Assembly: GCF_964340395.1 (NCBI RefSeq)
Contig: NC_135563.1
Location: forward strand, 6,777,922-6,841,921
From: Glandiceps talaboti
Taxonomy: Eukaryota > Hemichordata > Enteropneusta > Spengelidae
DNA: 64,000 bases
Reading direction: 5' to 3'
Shown here: positions 39,148 through 49,999 of the stretch, piece after piece
Position numbering within the stretch: the first letter of the stretch is position 1
Layout of the letters: the number at the start of each line of letters is the position of its first letter
The notes under the pieces: generated by a model
Databases searched by the model: none
What the model saw: only the letters and a program-made list of their open reading frames with translations
What the model was told of the DNA's origin: nothing
Made by a program: the position numbers and the translations under genes

Positions 39148-39250
39148 AGGGCTCAAAATTAACAGTATAGTCCCATGCCCACAGTCTACCAATTCTTGTC
39201 ATGGGGCTACGATAGTTTGCAGCTGGTAGCCCACTCAGGCTACCACTGAT
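39148..39250 (+). repeat. Dispersed repeat family B, third (partial) copy
   Basis: The copy starts 'cagggctcaaaattaacagta' and is followed by 'tagtccc' and 'agtctacc'. The distal family B blocks are missing. Confidence 0.45.
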
Positions 39251-39359
39251 TATGTGATGAGGATGGAAGATTTATGGACATGAAAGTATTTTAATAACAC
39301 ATATTTCCAAAAGAGGAAATCTGTTTTCAATTCAGGATATTTTCCCATGTATTGTACTA

Positions 39360-39680
39360 CTGTGAAACCCTGGTAAAATGGCTGGGGAAATCAGGTAGAT
39401 TTACCTACTTACTGCCCTTACCTTAACAAAAACACTGTTTGGAAACACCAGTAAAACTGAGGAATATTGATATATTTTACCTGCTTACTACCCATAACAA
39501 AAACAATAGTAGGGAATCCTGGTGAAATGACAGGAGAACTACGATAGCTTTTACCTACTTACAACTGGTAGGGAACCCTAGTAAAATGACTGGGGAACTC
39601 TGAGGTAGATTTTACCAACTTTAAATACAACCCTTAACCCTTAACCCTGGTAAAGTTACTTGGGAATGCTAATAAATTTT
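39360..39680. repeat. Imperfect ~55-65-bp repeats
   Basis: Copies contain 'ggaaccctagtaaaatgact', 'ggggaactc', 'gtagattttacc' and 'tacttactgccct'. Related sequence including 'cttaacaaaaacactgtttg' recurs at 50620-50710, so this is also a dispersed family. Confidence 0.6.
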
Positions 39681-41639
39681 ACCTGCTTACTACAGAAATC
39701 ACTGACCAAGTCCTTGTATAATTTCTAAAGAGCAATAAACTCCTACAATTTAAAATGATGTATTTGGATGGTATAATACACAAAGAAGAAGAATACTGGG
39801 GAGACAGCATTCCAACACGCCTTTAGTGAGTAGTTGCTATGTCTTTCAATGGAACTATTTTATTTCAGTTACACAAAAGCATGTAAAGCTGTAGTCTATA
39901 AATGTACTGTAGGCTGTTGAGCCTGGCTAGCCATCATAAAGGTAACAAAGCCCAAATGATTGTGTGGCCGACATTTTGAGTATGAGAGATTGTCAATGAA
40001 TGTATATGTGTTTGTCGTAGCTCTGAAGTCGGAGCATGAATAATTTAAATTACCAAGTTTTTGGTAAAATCATATATATGTTTACATCATTGAACTCTAT
40101 ACAACGACAACCGAAGAAGGGTAAATGGTTTAGCTTATAGCTGAAAGATGCTAGGAAAATTATTTACACTCTGAGTTTGGGACTACAACAAAATAGGAGT
40201 CATCCATTTGAGCAAGAAAACCTTCATGTTTGGTGATATATGTATGATATTTAACTGTTTGCTTGAACGTATGTGTGTGGTGATAAAATGGTTGGAAAGA
40301 ATAGATAGCAAATTCACTCATGATTCAAGTTGCTTGGGTCTTTCATAAACACAACCCCCTAGGGTGGAACAAGACTTTCAGCTGATGTCATCAAATTTGA
40401 TTGTCGTGTACCGTATTCCATTTACTATTAAGAACTGAACCTGGTTTATGAAGATTTTAACAATCAACGATGGATGTATCACATATTCATCTAGTAATAT
40501 TTGATTCGTTCTAAAATATTTATTCTTCAAATGTAGCTAAAAGTTGTGTGTTGCTTTTAATGATTCTTGTGTAAGCTAGTAAAGTGATGTTTGTAATATG
40601 AAATAGAATTAGTAGAAATCGTGATGTGAAATAGTCCAAGAACGGTTTCATCTTTCAAACAAGCTCTTCTGCAGGCCATACAAGTACCAAGCTGATGTTG
40701 TTATGTACTGGTACTAGAAATGCATACGTATTTCATATATTATGATTTATATCTGCCCTCGGGTTTATAGCCATTAAAAACAACTATTACTGCAGAAACT
40801 ACCGCCAAGGTTAACAGTAATAGGAATGCTTTGCCCCTGGAACTAGGACAACTAAAAAGAAATCACGACTCTCAAAATTTTTGACAATTTTCCTCTTTTT
40901 ATAGGAATATTACATTTGTGTTGAGTTATGGGGTAATGTAGGAGTAATTTATTACTAGGCTGTTAAAGGCTTACATGTCGTGATGTAGTAGTACTCCTAA
41001 CTCAACTCTTGTCTAGACGCCCGTCTTCCCTGCAGTAGAGCTTCATTTTAAGTAGATTTGTCGTACTAGAGAAATATTAAAAGTATAGGAGAAAGACCAT
41101 AGTAAACATCACTACAGAGAGATGTACATTTGCATAATGTACATCTTTTGAAATTACTCTAAAGTATTTGATATCACAGGGATGTAGATAAGGGTCAGTA
41201 GTCGATAAAAACAACGGACTACTTCATAATTTCATGCCTGCTACTTTTTTAGGAGTTCATGCTTAAATTCATGGGTCTCCGTCGTGGTATTCCTACTCGT
41301 CTAGCGACTCGTAGTGACAAAGCCCCTTAGGTCACTCATACTTTCCTAGGTTGAACAAAGAAAACTATTGAGGAATAGCATCAAATTATACCACTATTTT
41401 TCACAATATTTCCTAAATTATATTTCATAAGTATAACTATATATAGTACATGTATTCCCAATATTTTTATTCGTTGGGTTTGAAAATACTCACATGACTT
41501 TAAGGTGTTGTCACTTCTCGTCCTTGATTCAAAGTGATAAGACCCCTTAGATCACTCATATTTTCTTTTGATGAATGAAGACAAATATTGGGGGAATATA
41601 ATATCTACTTGATTGACTCTGTATCAAGAACCTGTGACC

Positions 41640-41734
41640 TTACCCCCCCCCCACACACACACACACCTCACCATGCCACCATGCCCCCCTCCCCTGCACA
41701 CACACACACACACACCTCACCATGCCCCCTCCCC

Positions 41735-41772
<38 letters not shown>

Positions 41773-41795
41773 CACCATGTCCCACTTACACTCCA
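41640..41795. repeat. (CA)n blocks alternating with 'cctcaccatgccc'
   Basis: Three CA blocks are separated by near-identical 'cctcaccatgcccc' plus 'ccctgcaca' segments, forming a higher-order repeat of about 45-60 bp. Confidence 0.85.
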
Positions 41796-42439
41796 CACAT
41801 ACTCCAGACACTTCAATAAAAGCAGCTCAGATGTTATGTTTTTTCTAGATTTGTTTATTTGGCAATAAAATATTTTATAAAAATATATAAATATAAGTAC
41901 TGCGGACGATAATATCACAAGAATTTAATAAGCAATCATAACTCAATTCCATTGTGGTCATCCTCGAGATGGAATTCAAAAACAACGACGTGACCAACTA
42001 ATAAAATGTTTTTGTGCAGTCTGGTTTAGTGTTCATCTTCAGACTTCCACAAACAACCTTCTTGATAATCATAAAGGATGAATTAGAGAAGGCTAAGTTT
42101 ACAAAGTGTAATGGATGTTGTAGGCACAGATTATTGCCATGGGATCCCTAAAGGCTTATCTACATTGACAATCATAGCAGCCCTTGACGTCAGTGACTAC
42201 TTACCAAACTCACAGCTGATAAAACTGAAATGATGGTACAAAACTATCAGTCATTATCTTCAGGTGGTGTGATTTACATTTGGGTATTGAAGCTAACAGT
42301 AATTTTGGCTTCATTTTTGTACTGTGTAGCCTGTCCATGTTTTTATTTTAATGAGCTTATGCATCCGAAAATGATCTCCAATTTCCACCCATGCATGTTT
42401 AGTGCGTCATACATGTACTTGCTAAATTAAAAAAGATCC

Positions 42440-42860
42440 ATAATGATATATGCATTTTGTGACCTCATACTGACTTTTCATATTGTCATAAGCCTACGAT
42501 CTATAGACCATCAGTATATGGATTTCGTGACCTGTTCTTTACGAAATGATACTGAGTTTTCATATTGTCACAAGCCTACGTTCTGTAGAACTTCAGTATA
42601 TGCATTTTGTGACCTACTGTGCTGAAAATTATAGTTTTCTATCGTCATAAGCTAGCATTCTAAAAAAAATAGCGATCTACATTCAGTACATGCATTTTGT
42701 GGTCCTCTCCTTGCAAAATAATAGTTTTCAGGTTGTCATAAGCTTACATTGAAAATAAAATGAAAATTATGGTGTATGCATTAATAATGACCTTCTTCTC
42801 AAAAAATGATAGTTTTTCTATTACCATAGGCTTATAGTTTGAAAAACTCAGAAAGAACTA
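42440..42860. repeat. Imperfect ~85-95-bp tandem repeats, about 5 copies
   Basis: The recurring order is 'tatgcattttgtgacct', then 'gaaaatgatactgagttttc' or a variant, then 'atattgtcataagcctac', then 'ttcagtatatg'. Copies become more diverged to the right. Confidence 0.75.
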
Positions 42861-43179
42861 CCATATACCATATTATAGTTTTCATTGTTCAGTATAAAAT
42901 TTGCAAAACTAGATATGATGTATGTGTTGTAAGAAAGACGTCTGAATGTGTATTTTATTATGTACTGTAGTATTGAACTAAAATATTGAATGTACATATT
43001 GTTATAGCATTTAACCATCAACTATTAAAGACTTTTATTGTATGTTGTTTTCTTTCCTCTCAGCATTTTATTTCTACAACCATAATGAGTATTTGTTTTA
43101 AGTTATCAAATTGACTTTAAGGTATATTTATTGCCTCAAATTGCCATGTGTATAAATCACATTTTTGAAAGTTTATAAA

Positions 43180-43360
43180 GTACAGCCGTTACAGAATGAG
43201 CGTGAAGTTTTGATTGGGTGTCAAGTTTGGCGAAACTGACAACAAGGTTTTCCCAGTAAAGATAACATTGTACAGCTGTTACAAGATGAGCGTGAAGTTT
43301 TGATTGGGTGTCAAGTTTGGCGAAACTGACAACAAAGTTTCGCAGTAAAGATAACACAGA
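43180..43360. repeat. Exact-period 90-bp tandem duplication
   Basis: Copies start at 43180 and 43270 with only a few differences. Shared segments include 'gagcgtgaagttttgattgg' and 'ggcgaaactgacaacaa'. Confidence 0.9.
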
Positions 43361-43530
43361 GATTGACCTCTTTAATAGTGTGAAAGTGTTTCACTGTATG
43401 TCACTCAACTTACTATCTCATCTCACAAACTGCATGCTCATCCTATATCAGCTGTAATTAATATATAGAGAGCCATTTGGTGGCCCTTTGTTTCATCATC
43501 CTAACTCTCCAGTGTAAATTGCAATTGACA

Positions 43531-44005
43531 TCAATCAATCAATCAATGAATCAATCAATCAATCAATTAGTTTATTTCAGAACAATAAGGCCACAAGCCC
43601 AAAGAGCAAACAATAATACAAACGTTTCAGTTCATAGAGGGAAATTCCTCTCTATTTTTCATTGCAAAATAAATAAATGAAGCTAAATTATTTAGATAAG
43701 TTATATTATCTGAATTCAAAAGTGAAATGAACTTATCATAAGAAGGGTTAAGCAAAACCACCTTGGTAACATTTCTTTACGAAGGTCCTTGGAGAACGGA
43801 CAAATTGCTAAGAAATGATACTCGTCCTCAATACAGTACAAATTATGTGTAATACAGTATTTGCAAAACCTTTGGTCAGCAGGAATGTTTTCTTGTAGTC
43901 CCCTCTCAGTTTGCAAAGGATCCACCAATTGATATTATTGCTATGTGAATAACATATGTGGTTTGACACAACTGGACTATCTGACTGGGGTAGAATCAAC
44001 AACAT
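43531..44005 (-). pseudogene. LINE 3' fragment: C-terminal zinc-binding tail of a reverse transcriptase, (GATT)n tail
   Basis: On the minus strand a 70-residue frame (43928-43716) contains CKYC and then IEDEYHFLAICPFSKDLR. This is the Cys/His C-terminal signature of many invertebrate non-LTR retrotransposon polyproteins. Upstream sequence (43930-44005) continues in another frame, so the copy is frameshifted. Downstream is a short 3' UTR and a (GATT)-type tail seen as (AATC) at 43531-43568. The polymerase domain is absent, so the element is 5'-truncated and dead. Confidence 0.75.
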
Positions 44006-44209
44006 CTAATTAAAGCCACTTCTGAATATATTGTTATTTTTGTCATATTTTTTTTTTTTAATTAATACATAATTATGATGTTCTACTTACTCACTGAACC
44101 ATGCATAATTGTCAGTAGTAACTGAATCCTGCAGCATGACAATTAGGCTAAATGTAATGAATAATGACATAATTTTGATACATTTTGATAAAAAAAGTCT
44201 CATGTTGGC

Positions 44210-44630
44210 CCATTCCCCTTAATCTAAAGGCAATGATAAACATATTAATTACACCCTTGCATGTACAGCAGTTACCAACTGTGGTCATAGTGTAACAGAT
44301 CTAACACTGCGCGGGCCTTTAAGGACAATTATGAACATATTTTATTGTAGGTTTACACTTAGTAGTTCCAGAATGTGGTCATATTAGCTCGCTGACCCAA
44401 ATTGGGCCTTTAAGGACAGTGATGAACATATTAATATTACATAGGTGCAAGTGTAGTAGTTATCGAATGATGTCATACATGTTGTGTATAAACACCTTAA
44501 CTAGCACTGATGAACATATTTTAATACACACTTGCACTAACAGTAAGTTACCAAATTTGGTCAAAGTGTTAACATGTCACTGCACTGTACTCTTACATGT
44601 ACTAATAAAAAAAAAAGATTCTTGACAAAT
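44210..44630. repeat. Imperfect ~105-bp repeats, about 4 copies
   Basis: The recurring order is 'ggcctttaaggacaatga' or a variant, 'tgaacatattaat', 'acacttgca', 'agttaccaaatgtggtcata' or a variant, and a variable spacer. Confidence 0.65.
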
Positions 44631-44769
44631 TTATGTCTTGTTCTGAATTGAATTTCATTATTAATTGTACTGATCAAAGTAGCAGCAGAAGTTTAACCCT
44701 TTCATTTCTGAGATACATACATGTACATGTGCTAGCTGCTTACCAGAAACACGTTTCCATTACAATTTC

Positions 44770-45319
44770 TCGTTCAATTTTATCACCATCTTCACATTCG
44801 TCATTACCTCGCCAAATCTACCTGTCAGAAACTGGTTCAAGCAAGACACTCTTCCAAACTCGACTACAGAAATGCATTGTTTTATGGCCTACCATAACAT
44901 TTGAAACCATTACAACACAACACGCACAAAACACTGCAGCACGATCATCATGCGGGCCAAGAAGTATGATCACATAACACCAATCCTTAAAGAGCTCCAC
45001 TGGCTATACCAGTGCAGGATAGAATCAAATATAAGCTGTTATTGATCACTGACAAATCTCTGAATGGACTATCGACAACCTACATACATGTATCTGACCT
45101 AATTCACATGAAGCCAACTCCCAGGACACTCCAATCATCTGTCAAATGTAATTCTGCACAAAACAAAATAATTCTCACATGCTACACCTTGTCTATGGAA
45201 TACACTGGCATTAGAAATGCAACAAAAAAACAAGACCTAACGCCGTCAAAAAGAACTTTATATATAGATCTATAGCTAATCTCCAGAGCCTTCTAACTGT
45301 ACATTGTAGTGGAAACTGG

Positions 45320-45356
<37 letters not shown>

Positions 45357-45419
45357 GATTGATTGATTGATTGATTGATTGATCGATTGATTGATTGATT
45401 GATTAATCGATTGATACTA
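44770..45419 (+). pseudogene. CR1/L2-type LINE 3' fragment with (GATT)n tail
   Basis: Pieces of the reverse-transcriptase C-terminal region are readable with frame changes. They are FYHHLHIRHYLAKSTCQKLV (from about 44779), LDYRNALFYGLP (about 44860), KKYDHITPILKELHWL (about 44960), then QDRIKYKLLLITDKSLNGLS (about 45014) and a degenerate PRTLQSS segment. 'LDYxNxLxYGLP' and 'ITPILKELHWLPV' are hallmarks of L2/CR1 elements. A 2-nt insertion breaks the frame near 44995, and there is a stop after YGLP. It ends at a (GATT) tract of about 95 bp (45320-45415). Confidence 0.82.
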
Positions 45420-46009
45420 AACCAATACTAGGTGACTTTGATATAGGATTAGATTGACAGGGTCTACTCACCCCAAATTTCACCCAATTTTAGTTTGATT
45501 CTCATGAGCACAACTAAGACTGAATAAAGATGCCTGCGCCAAAAAGTCATCTTTCTGAACTCAGTGTATAAAGTACAACAGTTATAAATTAATTACCAGG
45601 CAATTATTAAAACAGAAATTAATGAACTTTACATGAGTAAAAATTTCCCCTGTGGGTACATGTAGTCGAATGAAGCACTTTATAGATTGAATCTCGTCTG
45701 CTCCCTAATTAATTACTTATAATAATGCCAATAGGCAATAAATATGCCAACAAATTTCTGTTGTTTTCATCGTGCCACTTTTAATACTAAATAGTGTTAT
45801 CAATTGATGGAAGAAGTCATCCATAGAAATAGTTCTTTATGTGGAAGTTATTGTCAGTCATAGTTTTTTCATAGCCTCATTTTAATATACATTGTCAAGT
45901 TTCCACACTTACTGTATGTCTATCACTCTGATGGTGACAAGTTACTTATAACGGGTGACAGTCAATTATCAGTTGTTTCCCATAGCTAAAGAAAATAGTT
46001 ATAAGGAAT

Positions 46010-46175
46010 TGAACCACCACCACCACTTATGTATTGCCTTTAGATAAACATTTAGGAAATCATGAGGAGATGTGTCCCCTATCAGCCACTTATATCACCT
46101 TTTAGATGAACCAGGGAAATTGTGAGATGTGCCCCTTGTAAGCCATTTATCATAACCTTTAGATGAACCGAGGAA
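46010..46175. repeat. ~62-bp imperfect repeats, 3 copies
   Basis: Shared blocks are 'ccacttat', 'cctttagatgaacc', 'aggaaatt', 'gagatgtg' and 'cccct'. Confidence 0.65.
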
Positions 46176-46229
46176 ATTATAAGTTGTATTCATGACCCTT
46201 CGATCCTAAGTCAGAGTAACTTCCTTCAC

Positions 46230-46465
46230 ATAAATCAGATACTCATGAATATTCAGTCTGCATTTAATTATTCATAATCATGTCTGCTAAGACCCATGAT
46301 GCAACAGTGTTCCACTGAAAGACCAATAGAGGTGAAAAAGAATTTTAATTTGATGCTTCTTGGTACCGGAGCAAAAATTATGTGATGTGAAATTATGAAA
46401 TGACTTTCTGGAAACCCAAGTTTATGGAAAATGCCTTTATTTCTCTGGAATGGCGTTCCCCGTTA
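46230..46465 (+). repeat. Dispersed repeat family D, copy 1
   Basis: Blocks in order are 'ctcatgaatattca', 'cccatgatgcaa', 'aatttgatg', 'gtgatgtgaaattatgaaat', 'gactttctgg', 'agtttatggaaaatg' and 'tggaatggcgttcc'. The same order and spacing occur at 61060-61265. Confidence 0.75.
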
Positions 46466-47405
46466 ACAAAGGAAATATGAAGAGTTGTGCTCACTTTCAG
46501 ACAGTTTTGTATTCTGTTAATGTACTGGTTATATGGAACCCCTGAAAAAGGCTTGGGAAGAAACTCAGTTAGTATGTACTTTAAACGCAACAAAACACAA
46601 TGAGCATAACATGTATCAAGTCAAACTTAAAAAAGGCCTTGAACTTTATTCTGTAGATGAAGCCATAATTTCTTTTGTTATGACTGGGAAACATTTGAAC
46701 GTATAGGAAGTTAATACATATAGTGTAATCAATAAATGTAGGTGATTGATGTCATGTCCTATATGTAGTAATTTACTACCACTGATTGTATGTACAATAG
46801 AGTTGATACACGTATAGCCACATTGATTAATGGTTGGTATGTCAGTATCTGTACCTGTAATGGGTCTGTGCTGGCAATGAAAGCATTTCACTCTTTGTAT
46901 CATACACTGTACAAATGATTCATCTCCTACTATTCAATAATTCATCATTTATTTTGTAGATTTGTGAAGTTGCTTCATGATTGGTTTTATTTCCAACAAA
47001 ATATTTCAATACCAATAAAAAAATATAAAAAACGACAGGTAATGAGAGAATCCAGGTACTTGATCAATCAGCTGTACTGAATGTACATAATCAACAGAAT
47101 TAGACAAGAGGCTCAAATTGGTAAAGTATTCAGGCTTGGGAAAACTGGGTTAGAATAATGTTAGGGATAGCGAGTGAACTGTAACATAAAATATTGTAAA
47201 ATGGAATGCCCACAGTCCAAGTTAATAAAAAACTGGCACTTCAGGTATACATGTAATCATTTGTACTTTTAATAACAATCAGTAACAGGCCAAACGTTAC
47301 TGGAAAGTACAAAATGTAATTTGAACCCTTGCTCATGATACCATGTTTTCCTGCAAACTAATCAGTACAATGTACGATCAACATTTCATATATTGGAAGA
47401 GGTTA

Positions 47406-47655
47406 GGGAGTGGATGTAAATTAAGGTGTGGGGGGGGGGATATTTTGCAGAAGTTCAGCATGTCAAAAAAGATTGAACTGGCTCAAGACATTGCACATAA
47501 ATCACTTACCCTCCCATTACTCCATCATTGGAATACCTAGGATTAAAAATATTGCAAAAAAAAAAGAGTGCCCCTCTACCAAACACATGCATGAAAAAGG
47601 GTAAACCCTCCTAAAATATACTGACCCCCTCCCCCTGTAATTTATGTCCAGTCCC
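47406..47655. mobile_element. MITE with GGG...CCC termini and TTA target duplication (Harbinger-like)
   Basis: The left end is GGGAGTGGATGTAAATTA. The right end, inverted, is GGGACTGGACATAAATTAC. Both ends are followed inward by a G-rich tract (G10 at about 47430 and the inverse of 'ccccctccccct' at 47624). TTA flanks both sides (47403-47405 and 47656-47658). A 3-bp TTA/TAA target and GGG termini fit PIF/Harbinger-type elements. It is 250 bp and non-coding. Confidence 0.75.
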
Positions 47656-48690
47656 TTATGATGGTCATATAGGTAGATCTGAGCATATTTCACAGACAAC
47701 TAAAACTTCAACTAACATGTCAGTGTTCATTCACTACATATATCCCAGTTTAATACTGTAACAGCAAGCAATTCTGTGACCTCTATCAAGAGGTCAACCC
47801 TTCTATCAAAGTGCATAAATAAGCTCACACTTCAATTCCACAGCATCCTCTCCAGTGTATTAGCCAGGAACCTGATTTGCCATTAAGAGTGTGTTTTGTA
47901 CTGTGATGTACAGGCTGCTGTCAAACTAGTGTGTATAGTTCTTGTATGTGTTATTCATAAAATGTAGTACGATAACAGATAACTGTCACCCAGTAGTATT
48001 TTTAGCACTTGAACTATTTTTTGTAAAATGATCAAAATACTCACTGCATACATACATTTTGTACATGCACTTTAGTTGTCATAGTGCCCAAACTGTGTCT
48101 TCACTGAGGTACTTTCACCTGTCAGAGATGTGTTGTTAGTTTTGCCATAGTGCCCAAACTGTGTCTTTACTAGGTAACTATTAAACATACATTCAGCTCT
48201 CAGAGACTTTGTCATACTAAACTGTGTCTTCACCAAGCTGTACATTCACCTACAGTAGCTGTCTGAGAGTTTAGTGTTCTGACAGCTATAAAGATTAACT
48301 TACTTGTAAAAGTCTGCAGTGATCTTGCTGCTCCCAAGATGAGTTTATAGCTTGAAGATGTAAGTTGAACTCTAATCCCAATGAGCAGACATTCATCAAG
48401 TCATTTTAGATTGCCAATTTAGTGAGTAAGGAAAAGTCAATGCATGATTCTCCTTTGAGAATTTGTAGTGTGGCTATTCAGTATTTTCAGATTTTGTTTC
48501 TCAGAAAAGCAAAAAAGTTGTTCTCAGTTGTGTATTATTTAATATAATACTGTAGTTACAGCTGTAAGATTTACATGTAGAAGTTGAACTAAAACTGCAG
48601 AGAAAAAAATACACTTCATGTCTGATATCATTTCTCAATATTTTTATTTGTTCAGCCAAGGAAAATATAAGTGATCTAAAGTGTAGTGTG

Positions 48691-48966
48691 GAATTGAACT
48701 TTTGTTCTGAAAACAAACTTGAAAATTGTACCTGAAATTTTTGACTGCACACTTCAGTTCTTTGTTAATAGATTAACCCACTATTCAGCACATGTGATGA
48801 ACTATGGACACGTGAGCCTAATGACTTCCAGACACCTTTGACCACATATTAGGCTCACATGTCCATAGTTCATCACATGTGCTGAATAGAAGGGTAATCA
48901 GTTGTGTGCAGTCGAAAATTTCAGGTCCAGTTTTCAAATTTGTGTTTGGAACAAAAGTTCAATTCA
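48691..48966. mobile_element. Foldback element with ~130-bp arms
   Basis: The left arm (48691-48830) and right arm (48847-48966) are reverse complements. Paired blocks include 'gaattgaacttttgtt', 'cctgaaattt', 'gactgcacac', 'ctattcagcacatgtgatga' and 'actatggacacgtgagccta'. The loop is only about 16 bp. It sits within a wider dispersed repeat whose left side (48625-48680) carries 'caatatttttatttgttcag' and 'aagtgatctaaa', and whose right side (49010-49110) carries the inverse-type motif. Confidence 0.85.
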
Positions 48967-49194
48967 ATGCTATATAATTTGCCAAAACAGATAAATTTTC
49001 TTTTGATGACCTAAAGAACCTTATCACTCTGAATCAAAGATGAAAAGTGACAAAATGTTTCGGTCATGGTCATTTACCGGGTGAAATGACAAAAAAATAT
49101 TGAGGAATAATATAAATAAAGCTGCTCAAACATAAGGTATGAAAAAATTGGACGAGTCAACTTTTCATTGCAGAATGAATAACATAGATGTGCA

Positions 49195-49417
49195 TTGTGT
49201 ACCCCCATTCTAATGCAAAGTCATACGATGAGCATGCTTTCTGGTGAGCAGCGCCAGTCTTGTGGAACAGTATACCACTTGAACTTCGTTCTTCACCAGC
49301 TGTCGATAAACTCAAGGAGGATATCAAGACACAGTGTGCAAGAGCTTTCTAACTTACAATTACCTACTATTGTTGCCTTAGAACACTACGTATTGGATTT
49401 TGGCACTATACAAATTC

Positions 49418-49450
<33 letters not shown>
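49195..49450 (+). pseudogene. Second CR1/L2-type LINE 3' end with (TGAT)n tail
   Basis: Degenerate coding can be read as fragments equivalent to 'YDEHAF...SLVEQYTT' and 'VDKLKEDIK' (about 49300), the extreme C-terminus of L2/CR1 polyproteins. A 3' UTR ends 'ttggcactatacaaatt', followed by (TGAT)n at 49421-49450. Frameshifts and stops are present. Confidence 0.65.
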
Positions 49451-49451
<1 letters not shown>

Positions 49452-49615
49452 GTGAGTGAGTGAGTGAGTGAGTGAGTGAGTGAGTGAGTGAGTGAGTGAG
49501 TGAGTGAGTGAGTGAGTGAGTGAGTGAGTGAGTGAGTGAGTGAGTGAGTGAGTGAGTGAGTGAGTGAGTGAGTGAGTGAGTGAGTGAGTGAGTGAGTGAG
49601 TGAGTGAGTGAGTGA
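49451..49615. repeat. (GAGT)n microsatellite continuing a LINE tail
   Basis: About 41 nearly perfect GAGT units follow directly on the (TGAT) tail of the LINE fragment. A single T-to-G substitution (GATT to GAGT) explains the switch of motif. The tract ends with GATT at 49614. Confidence 0.95.
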
Positions 49616-49999
49616 TTGTAATGATGTATCATATTCTATGTCTAAATCCAGTTTACTGTTCTGCTACTGTTCAGATGCTTTCAACTTGGTTTGCTCATAG
49701 ATACTACATGCATATGAAACCTACATGTATATTTGTGTATGGTTTGGGTGTAATTGCACTTTGGGTGGCCAACATAGAATTGTTCACAAACTGAAACATA
49801 CATACGCAGACAAACAGCTGGGACATGGGACAATGCTGTAACCCCATTCCACAGTACTGACCCAGTTGGGATTCAAAATAGATATTACTAATAAAATCCA
49901 TAAACAATTTCCCAAACACTTATTTATCAAGGAATCAAATTGCAAATTTTACTAAGAATAACATTCTTTGTGCTCCATTCACAACAAAAGCAGCGTTCA

